Shown one piece after another: positions 42,601-54,600 of a DNA stretch of 64,000 nucleotides. How positions within the stretch are numbered: position 1 is the stretch's first letter; every line of letters begins with the position of its first letter. The DNA is from Ctena decussata (lineage: Eukaryota > Mollusca > Bivalvia > Lucinida > Lucinidae), in assembly GCA_963989385.1 (NCBI GenBank), contig OZ022508.1:52987087-53051086 (forward strand). The letters are read 5' to 3'. Made by a program: the position numbers and the translations under genes. The notes under the pieces are model-generated. The model made no database searches. It saw nothing but the letters and a program-made list of their open reading frames with translations, and had not been told where the DNA came from.

Positions 42601-45600
42601 GCAATTCTGTGTGTCGTGTATAAAAAAGATGATGGTAAGCCTAAAATATCTACCCCAACTTTCAGCTGTTCAATAATATCATCCCACTGCCTTCCTTTGC
42701 CGTTCGTCTGGACGTCCTTGTGATCCAGTTCAAATATATCAAAATCAAAATTGTTCAGCTTCCGAGACAGTTCGTTCAGTACATCCACACAGAATCCGTA
42801 ATATTCACCATTTGGTCTTCGCATTACAAAAGGTTCATCCTGAAACGGAGCAAATTTAAGGGCGACATAACTTGTTATCTACTTTTAGGACGCTCAGGCG
42901 TAGCTTCAATTACACCAATAGACAAAATACATGTATCATTGTTTGAGTTGTGTCAGACATCGTTTCTCGATCAACACAGTATGCAATTATTCTTTTTTTT
43001 TTTCTTCATGTTTTACTAGAATACCGAAAATGTTTTATGACGTTTTATGAGCGAACAGACTTGAAACCATTCATGTAATAAATTCAAGCATTTTAATTTT
43101 CAAAAATGCAGTTCATGTTATATACGTTACCTGTTTGGCAATCACTTCAAAGTATTTTGCTTTGAACACGTCTTGAGCTACCGGGATTTCGACCTCGCCG
43201 AAGTAGTGAACTTTGATCTCGTTCTTCAGAATTATTATCTGAGCTACCTGGGGTACAAAGTAAATCATGAGAAATATAAATGAGTCGCGACACGAGAAAA
43301 CCAACAAAGTGGTATGTACGCCCAGCGAGGACTCAGATCAGCAAGGGCATTCGCTATGCGCTTAAACGGTAGCTAAGGGTTTAAGCTAGCTTCATGCGGA
43401 TATCGTGGACTCTGATCAGACTGGGCGGATACCCAGACTGTTTTGACTCTTCGCTGGGTGCACACCCACTTTGTTTTGTTGTGTCGCGGCTCAGTCATGA
43501 GAATTATAAATGAATCAATTTATGAATCAATTTATTTTTTTTTCAAAAAAAAAAAAAAGCTGAAATTATACAAAGTTAAGTCGTTGTTTTTAAGACGTTG
43601 TACTCAAGATATAAATGATTTTTTTTTGCTGCAGTCTCCCTTGAATCATTCTGTCCACTGTAGAAATGTACTTCAGGTCTCCTGTCTTTGGCCATATTAG
43701 TCAATATAATTATAACTTCAAAATTATGTTAAAGCCTTAAGAGAGGTATTGGTATTAATTTCTTGTTACATGTATTTTGAAGTGGATGAACTTAACGACA
43801 CCATAGTAACGGCATTTACACAGATTTTCACGGAGCGACATCACTGACTGCAGCTTTAGAATCGAGTTCTTCTGAATGTATTTTACCTAAGAAATGCCAT
43901 TTCGCAAAAGTAATCACAAACCACAGGCACTTGTTTCATAGACAAACAGCCCACCCCCATATATCACTATCATAGTGATAGTGATATAGGGGGTGGGCTT
44001 TTTTTCTATGAAACAAGTGCCTGTGTCACAAATCTCTTGCAGTAAAAAGTGTTTCAGCATGTTTATGGTCTCGCGGAAACAAACATTAACGTACTGGTAA
44101 TTTTTGTTTTTTATATCTTTCAGTACCCCAAAACAAGTATTGAAACTATTTTAATTATAGAAGATCTAGATACAGGTTTCAAAGGAATCTATTATAATTT
44201 CATGAGAAGATCTAGACGCAGGTTTCAAAGTACATGTTTTGATAATGCACTTTAATAAACATTTCCAGAATGATTTAGCAGGCTCCTTAACGGTATTTTG
44301 CGCAACGGAACGGAACAAAACAGCAAAACAGCATGTATAGGTTCAAAAAATAAATTATACATTCAAGCTCAATGCTATTGCTAATTCAAGCAAAAACGGA
44401 GCTTCAGTGTTTAACGACCAGTCAAAAGTATTTCCGAGCACGTCACAAATGATATTGTTGCCTAGTGTCCCATAAATAGGACATAGGCAAATAGTGCAGA
44501 CCCAGATCAGACGCAAAAGGCGTCGTCCGATCAGGGTCTACACTATTTGCATGAGACCAATGTATATTTCTCCTTAAGACAATATATGAATGCCACAAAT
44601 AAACCAAACCAGCCACCCCTTAATTGACAAATGGACTCATCAATTTGATTGGGATAGAATAGTCTGCTGGGCTTAAATGGGTTAAAATGGATATTGTCCC
44701 ATGTACAAAGTTGGTACGTATGTACTTTAGATAACAAAATATGCACATGTAAGTGTTTACTTTTTCCAGTTTTTCTAGATATCTGTAGATAGGTATGGCA
44801 TAATCTTTCCTGATGTTTGACGTCTCTTGTTGATTTATCTTAGGCCAGGTATAGTCACCGAGCGCCCCACGGTAAGGCTCTACCTGAAAACGAACAATAA
44901 TAATGCATGTTGTTAGACTGGCTGGGGGCTGTTCCAGTGAAATATATCATTCGGCCCGAGACGGCAGGTTTTTAAGCTTATGTTTTGCTTCTTTGTTGAG
45001 GTGGATAGGCAAGGAGACGCAACATATATATTGTTATGTAAGAGACAAGAGGCCGTGTTGTAAGTAATAAGCTTTTGTACTTTACCCTAGTAGCTCAACA
45101 GCTTTATTGCATGGTTGTAAAGAATGTGTATAGATATCACCTATTAGGCCAAATAAATACGTCATTTCCAAAGTAAAATAATTAAAAAAAAAAAACAAGA
45201 AAAAAAAAAAAAAACAATGAATGATGTATTATCAAAATGGTTAAGTTGCCCAAATGTGTGCGTAATACAATCTTTTAAGTGCATTTATATATGGAACTTA
45301 AACAAAACCGTATACTTGTACTTTCGATTAAAACTTTCACAGTATAAGATAAGAAATAAAATCAAATATGAAACATAAACTGAGATTACCATTCACGTAA
45401 AACTCTATCAGTATAAGATACAGAAATAAAATCAAATACGATACATAAACTGAGATTACCATTTACGGAACATAATTTCTTATTTACTTTTTTTAATTTT
45501 ATTTAGATAAATAATTTCATATTTATCTTTATTATGTAATATGTGGAAATGTTTAAAACTCATCATACTAAAACCCATCACCTTAGACAGGATCAAATCG

Positions 45601-48600
45601 TTCCATATTTCTCTGCTGAAAATATAACGATATGTACAGATGTACACTAATTATTTAATCAGTGAATCCAAAATGCATATCCATTTCATGAATTGGCAAT
45701 ATTCACATTTATTATTGTGCAGAGTCTAATAGACGCAATGCATTCGAATGAAATCAAAAAAATTCTATCAGATTTCAACACAAAATCTATTATGTAATTG
45801 TCAATTATTTGTTTACACATCTTGTAAACTTATCTTACATTAAGGGATATTTGTCCACATTTAACAGCATACAAAATATGCAGCCAAAGAGAAGTACTAA
45901 TGTGTTATAGAAATTGATGAACTAAAATTTAATTTAACTCCTGTCATATACTTTATATTTTTCATGTCTTAACTTTTCATTTAAATAAAATGGAGAGAAC
46001 ACTAACAAGCGACAAAAAGAAAAAAAAAAACACATTTAATTTAACATATGCATGTGAAACAAACAAAAAGAATGACTTTGTTCTTTAGTTTTAATAAAGT
46101 TTTATTAGCTTCGGTAAATAATTTACATCAGAATCATTTGTTCAGGTCATCAGGTTATGAAAACAAGCAAAATGCTTAACATCATCTCCGGAAGAAAAGA
46201 ACCGTGCAAAATACATTTCCATTTGGAAGTATTGTAAAAGTGTATGAGATGTGTGCAGACTCGTGTAACTTTACCATACCTATATCTTGATGAAATGAGC
46301 CGCGACATGAGAAAACGAACAAAGTGGTTGTGCACCAAGAGCAGACTCAGATCATCTTTTGGGCATCTGCTTAGTCTAAGCAGAGTCTTACCTAAGCGCT
46401 TAAAGGGTAGCTCAAGGTCTAAGCTAGCTTCATGCAGATAAGGAAGACTCTGATCAGACGGGGCGGATGTCCTGGCTGATCTGAGTCTGTGCTGGGCGCA
46501 AAACCACTTTGATGGTTTTCTCGTGTCGCGGCTCAAATATACATGCCTATAATATACGGAAGGCAAAGAATATTTTATGCAGATGTCATGCAGCATATAA
46601 TTAGTATAATTTATATACAGTTTGTATACTCTTTTTATTTAAATCCCATGCGCAAAACTTAGGTGGTGATTTATTCGCTAAAAGATAGTTTTATAAAAAA
46701 ATAACAAACTAATAAAATAAATAAAATAAAACCGTTCCATACGAGAAAGACAAAATAATACAATAAAACAAAACAAAACAAAACAAAAAAAAAAACGTTC
46801 GATATGAGAAAGACAAAATAATACATTAAAAGAAGAAGGAAAAAAAAAAAACGTTCGATATGAGAAAGAAAATAAGTAAATTAGTTTTATTTCAAGCCTT
46901 ACTAGGGTGGTGTTGAAGTTGTACAGGGTGGTATTGAAGTCTCTTTTTCACATACATTATCGTTTCATGAAGTACCATGACATTTCGCAACAGCGCATTC
47001 ATAGTCAGAGAAAACTATAGAGAAAGGTTGTCTTCCAAATTCATATTTACTTACACGCAGACTAGATGGGTGTGGCGGGACTTAACTGCATTTCATTTAC
47101 CTCATGTAAATGATAAACCTTATATTTATTATGCTGCCCATTTTGATAGCACAGGATTTTTTGTGTGCTTAAGTGTAGAAACGCATATAGACTGCTAGCA
47201 CATCTACATTGATTCAATGTTATGAAAGTATTTTGAATGATGTTATTTAATAATACATGCACAACGAATTCGAAGACTTCAAGATATACTGTCACAACAA
47301 TCAGCACGATAACTCGGGGCAACATTCATCTCAATTGTGCCACCTATTTGCAAGGTGAATACAACATGGCAATACCGTTCGATTAATTATGTTCCCTACT
47401 GTCATTATCATAACATCGCTATGACGCTGTTAATAAAACGACATCATATTTTTGCATTGAATATAATTGTATAAGACGAGTTGTTCAAGCGAAAACATTT
47501 ATACACAGTTAGTGCTTATGTTGTGTGCTATCTGAGCACATTATAAAACTTATTGACAATGTATTTACAACGGCATCTGTCCCTTTCAGTTGTGTTGCTA
47601 AACGAATCAATATTAATTTAGAAAGAAAGTATGGTTCATCAAACATAAGTCAAAAATTTCATTTATATACACCACATGCTCTGTTGGACTTTATTTATTT
47701 ATTTTTACAATCAGCAGATGTACTACAAGTACGGGGTGGATTTTACACATGTCTGAAAAATGCGTTCGGCGAAAAGGACGGCCCACCATAATTTGCATCA
47801 CATAAAATCTTTAGAGCTTCGCAATACTTATGTAAATCAGTGAATGACATAAAATCCTAATCATCATGGCACCCAACCCCTTTATATCCAATTATCTCGT
47901 CTTAAGAATACAATCCTACGAGGGGCATTTTAGAAAAGCGTAACTGAATCTGCCACTGAATGGAATGTTGACTTTTATATTTCTTAAATTTTACGTGCAC
48001 ATACTACCAAAAAGGCCTTCTGTCAAAAAACTTTGAGATACTGCATTTTCTTCAAAATATGCCTTGACTATCGTTGTTAGAGTTCGACACTAAGTAGAAA
48101 TGGACGATTTATTTATGTGAAGACCTTTTAACACTTTCTTAAGTCTGAATACAAACAGCTGTTGACAGCTAACTATTAATCTGTTGCACTGAAAAAATTC
48201 TAATCCAATGGCCATTATATCAGCTTTGTAATATTAAAAAGAAAAAGAAAAAACACGATTAGATTAACTAACCATGAAACAATATGCATTTCTTAGACGT
48301 AGCTTATTGAGCAAAACTGAAATGTATTGTAAGCTCTCGAGGGGTATATTATATGAAAGTGTATATTTGATGACAGATATAAAATATTAAATTTAATTTG
48401 TCATGTTTTTTTTTTTCCTTAAAAGAATACTTTTTTGAGTCAACATATGCTCTTTGGTTAGAAACCTACCTGATTTAAAAAAAATCCCCACCCACCCACA
48501 TATTTCAATGTTAATGTGTCATATACTCGAGTAATACAGATTTTTTTTATAAAACATTTGATGTTAAGTGGCACTGAAGAATTTCTTTACAGAAATGTGC

Positions 48601-51600
48601 ATCAGTCGCACATTTAGACGTCTTGTTTTAAGAGAAGCCATCGAAAGATTTTTACTGCACGATGCCATTATTGAAGTCCCTATCCCCCAGGAACACATCG
48701 TCGACATGATGTCATTCCAATTTCCGTATGACGTAGTGACGTCAGACAGACGTTGAAACAACGTAATTGTGACGTCGTGTGCCTGTTGCATACGACCAGC
48801 AAGTTTACAAAAGAAATAAAGAGAAGAACCGAGCCACGTTCCATATTTTTGCAAACAATAAAATGTTGAATGCTCATCATGATGCAGATAATGAAATGAC
48901 ATAACCAGTACTACCGTGCTGCCTCTCTCTACCCAGTTCTGTACCATATGAAAAACATGACAGAGTTATATTGACATACAGTGGCACTTCAAAAGTGAGT
49001 AATTTTTTTCTCAAATCAAAGGACCTGGTATGATAAGGCTCAAGTTTGGCCCCCAGATAATTCAATTTTCAAAAGTTCTATTTCGATAATAAAAATGTAC
49101 ACATAGGAAAGTTCCAACCTAGAATGTAACAGCAAACACAAAATTAACCAGTTATTGCATAAAATATTTGTGTTTTTATCTTGAACATACCCATACCCCC
49201 AGCGGATTTTGACAAAATGACGAATTTAGTAGGCTTTGCAGCTTTCAAAATATATGAGCTCGGCCTCCATCACATTTTAATTTTGTGTGCAGACCAATTT
49301 TAGATATATTAACCTGTCATGAAAGTACTAAATGTGCTGGAGACCGGGCTCTATGTTTATTTTTAACTTTTTGTTACTTTTGAACATATTTCCAGCGTTC
49401 CCAACATATAGCGTGGAGTGACCAGTTTCGGCGGGTATAAGAAACTATCGGCTAACTGGCTGATTCACATTCAGACCAAAAGCTAAAACCCATTATCAAA
49501 TAGAAGTATAATATCTTACCTGTCAAACCATATCTTCATTTTTTTAACTGTTATGTTTACTAAAGTTTGGCCACCATCATATCTGTTGGGGTATTCTGGC
49601 TATATTGTGTACTACGTCACCAGTTTCGGAGGGTAATGTCTTACTACAGTATATGCCCAGAAATTGTTCGAAAATTAACTTGTAATCACTAAATAACTTC
49701 AATTGTAACTTTTAACTTCTAAACACAAAGAATTAATTTGATTCCAGTCACTGATTAATTAAAAATTGGAAAAAAGAAAACACAACTACTGTTTAATTAT
49801 CCAACTATGAAAAAGTTTGGCTAAGCTGTTAAAATTGCTTTAAAAAGTATTCAAGTAGGTCACTAAGGTGTTTGAAACCAAAAACCTTACAAGAATCCTA
49901 ACGGCAGTCAAGGATGGTCTTCAGAAATATTGTGATCTATCTTACGCAAGAAGTGGCGTAAATCAGATGTGGATCCTAAAAAATTCTAAAGAACTTTTGG
50001 AAAGTTTAAAAGCCCAAGCACTTTTTGAAGTAGATAGCATAAAAACCTTCGATTTCTCTACGCTTTATACAACAATACCACATGACAAATTAAAATCTAA
50101 ATTAAAAGAAATTGTTAACAATTGTTTCTTTCACAAAAACGGAAATCGTCGGTACAAATACATTGTTCTTGGGTATATGGATACATATTTTGTTAAGGAC
50201 TACTCTGAGGTTCATACAAAATATTCTGAAGATGATGTCATTAAAATGCTGGAGTTTCTTATCGACAATATTTACGTGGAGTTTAGCGGACAGATATTTC
50301 AACAGACAGTTGGCATTCCAATGGGCACTAACTGCGCCCCCTTACTTGCCGACTTGTTTCTTTACGGGTATGAGGCGGAGTTTATACAAGGGCTCTTAAA
50401 AGAAGGTAATAAACACCTTGCACAGAAATTCAACTTCACCTACAGGTACATAGATGATGTTCTGTCTCTGAATAATCCAAAGATTTCAGAGTATATTGAC
50501 CTCATCTATCCATGTGAACTTGAAATTAAAGATACCACAGAGTCCAGTTCATCTGCTTCATACTTAGATTGCTATCTCAATATTGACAATGGAAAGCTTG
50601 TTACTAGGCTTTATGACAAGAGGGACGACTTCAACTTTCCCATAGTTAACTTTCCATTTCTGAGTAGTAATATCCCTTCGGCACCTGCATACGGAGTTTA
50701 TGTTTCTCAACTAGTCCACTATGCTAGGGCCTGTTTCAAATATCAAGACTTTGCTGAAAGAGGGAAGCTACTCACTCAGAAACTGTTGAAGCAGGGTTAT
50801 CATAAAGCAAAGCTCTTGTGTCGACAGTTAAGAGGTTTTATGGGAGACACCATGACCTTGTTGATCCCTACAATGTGGCCGTTTCTAAACTAATCTCCGA
50901 TTTGATGGCCTCAGCCAAAGCTTTCAAATACCGGACTTTCATTTTCACTGACTTTTTCCACAGATACATAGATATGGCGGGTGTATTATAATAGGCAGGT
51001 GATGCTTACTATCCCGCGGGCACCTGATCACACCTCTGTTTTGGGGTCCATGTCTGTGTATCTAAAATATTCCGGAATTGTCTATGTTTAAATGACCTAC
51101 GAGTTCGGACTTATGATTTGGGTACCTTGACCACTATCATTTATACAGGAGCAGGTGTACTTTTAAAAAAGAAAGAGTGAATAAAGATTTAACTTACCTT
51201 CAGTTTTTCTGATTTAAAATCATTTTCTTTTTATTAATAACTTATGAATATTGTGAAAATGGAGCCAAAAATATATAAGGACTAGGTACTTTTGGGCATA
51301 TACTGTAGCCACCATTTTGCAATCTGATCACATGACAGTCACGTGACTTTAAAGAGCAGACGATGAGCATTTTGTGGATCATGTCTGATTTTGGATTTTT
51401 TTTTTTCTTATTACGGAAATGGAATTCTTTAATTTCTATTATAAAAAGGTATTAAGGAAATAGCTGAATTTTACGGGTAAGGTTAGAAAATCAATCATGA
51501 TTACTCACTTGTTTTGCCCTCATTTTTTTCGGAATAGCTTCACTACGGTATTACAATGTGATAGATGTAAATACACAAAAATTGATGACGTCGTACGACG

Positions 51601-54600
51601 CTAAACGAGACAGCGCGTGCGCTTTAAAATTTACCCTCCGAAACAGATCTCCCACCGAAACAGGGCACTCGACGATAAACGCCAATATCTCTGCTCATAG
51701 ACAAAATAAACAATTGTTGTGGGTATTCATTTTCTTAGTTAGAACACAAGGAATAATTTGGTACATACTTTATTTTGATCTGTTGAAATGTTTTGGTTTG
51801 CGTCTCTGGACCTGCTTAAGTGAGTGGGTGCGGTACCTGGACAGGCCTAGTGCAGTGTAAAGATGGATAGTAGTGCTGTCCAACGTATATGCATTTCATC
51901 AAAAGGCTGTTTCCATTAACTTTCAAACGCTATTGTGATTGTTATATTTCTTTAAAGGAAAACCTATTTAACTCATTTTTTCTTGCAGTTTTCCTGAATA
52001 TCATTGAAACAACACAGGCATGTCAGAAATCATGTTATTCTGAGAAGTCACAAAGACGAAACATATTATTTCTGTTTGTTCCCATACACACGAATGATTA
52101 GAAACAGAAACCATGTAATTCTAAGAGAATATGAATGGGGGCCAAAAACCGCCCTTATCATACCAGGTCCTTTATATACACTTATATGCACGTAAGATTG
52201 GAAAGACATTTAATTGTTCTAAATTCACTTCTGCTTAACTGATTGCAATAAATATTCTGTTTGGAAGCTAAACAGATACAACAGATAAAACAAATATTTT
52301 GTTAGATTTCATACACTGACATAAGCATGCTAACACTTTAACAGAAACTGTCTTTTTACACCATTTGTTTCAGTGATCTTACTAATCCTGTCAATGAAAT
52401 ATCATTTTTTTACTTTTAGAAACTGTGCATGTTTAAGTTCTTATTCAGAATCCCTCGCGATTATATATCTTGTTACAGCTGAATAGAAAAAGAGCATTTA
52501 TTTTTTACACAAAACTTATGAATACGACAATTACAATGGAACCAAAAATACCAACCATTGCAATTACGATATACATCTACATAGAGATATATAAAACAAA
52601 AACAATATTTATTACCCTTCAAAGAAAGCATTTTCTAATAATACATACATAAAATTACTCTACATCACAATTAAACTGTTTGAAACCATGCTGTGCATCT
52701 ATTACAATTATTATTGAAAACACTTTTATTGAACTCCACAAAAGGTTATATATAATATTATAACTTTTTATTTGGCAAGCGCAACTTACATTTTTGAAAG
52801 TGATCTAGTATAATACGAAATATTCAATTCAATTACTAAAACAAAGCAAATCAGAATATAAAAATTGCTTATGTACACTGCAGCGGAGGTGCTATCCTGA
52901 TAGTTTTTAACTGAATTGAAATTATGTACATGCATACCTACTGAGCAAAAGTGAAAACGCCATGTTATAGAAGGCAGTTTGTAGCTAACCCAATAATACT
53001 TTTTGCTTGGATATCAACGTTTTAAAAGTCTTGCAAGACATGCAGCAAGAGAATGTCTATAAATTCTGAATCTGATACTCTTCATAACAGAGTTATCTTA
53101 CTTTATATAATTTTAGCATGTTTTGTACAACACCAAATATGCGCACGCGCAGATGCACAGTTCTTTGCTGATCTAAAGCGTTGTATCCAGAGTGATAGAA
53201 AAAGCAACAAAAGACTAATAAATGTTCTTTAGAAAATCTAGAAAATTGAAGCTTTATTTTTCAAAATTAAAAATTATCTCCCTTTGCATTAAAACTATAG
53301 GAAAAGTAAAAAGTATGCAAAGACCAGGAACTGAAACCATAGTCCAGCCCTCAAACCATAGTTGGAAACAACTAAGATTACAAATAATCAAGATACAGAG
53401 AACATATGGCCAACCGAGTGAGCAGCTTGTTCCCAAAAGGTGGCCACTCAGCAACCCAAACCGAACCAAAAATAATAATAACATACATAAGGTAAAACAT
53501 CACAGATACTCTGACACCAAAAACAGGCAACAAAGAACCACAACAGAACTACCGCCTTGGAACGGTCAGTAATGAATTACTGGGGGGCTTAAATCGATTT
53601 TACAGGCCCAACCTCACCCTCAGTTTTCGATTATTCTTTGATTTTTCAATTTTCTATGCAACTTTTTTCTTGTTCTTGTAGTGCAATAAATTATACACTT
53701 TACCTTTCGTTAATTTCAAGCAAAATTGTCACAGTATGTGAGGAAACCACAAAGTGATTTCTTATGGGGATTTCCATTGCTCTTGGATTCTTTTTATGTT
53801 TTCGAAGAAAGAACGATATTCCAACACTATATTTCAAAGACATGAAAACATATATTGATGCGTACTTTCTCTTGCGATACGTCTGGTACACTTAATTGTT
53901 TACCTAATACAAAATAAGGACAATTGTACCTTGAACTCCTTCTCTAAATCAAGTTAAAAGTACCTGATCGACTGTTCTATATTTGCACAGCAGCAAATCG
54001 GACCCCTGTTCACTTCGCAACATGTTCATTTTATTTGAAACGGTTTTTATATCTATCCACTAGTACCATGGCTTTACATATACATTTAACTTTAAAATGC
54101 GTTCTTATTTATGGACCGTTTCTGGTTCCACAAAACAGAAAATTTGAAGACAAATCACTTGTAGCGTGTTCACTTTTGTTCAGTATATTTTCAAAAAAGA
54201 AAAAAAAATGCGGATATAAACTTATGTAAATTTGTCATGGAAAATCATATTTCAGTCAGAGGTAATATTGCGAAAACTTTTAGCCCCACCCCATTCCTTG
54301 TTAAACATTATTACAAGTTAGAAGATCAATTTCATTATGTTCTTTAAAACTATAATTCAGGAAGACCGAACTTCATTAACACCGACAATGCAGAGTCACA
54401 TTTCTGTCAACAACTTAAAATAGCAATGAGTACAAAAATGAGAACTACTACTTGTTTTAGAAAACTTTACCAAATCTTTTCATACATTCCGTTGTGCAAT
54501 TACATAGACTGAGGGTTTTGCAGTTATGAGTAATGCGAAAGCTCTATTACCACAGCAACTAGGCGTTCAGTTTAAATAATTCGTCTGTAAATTTGAAGCT

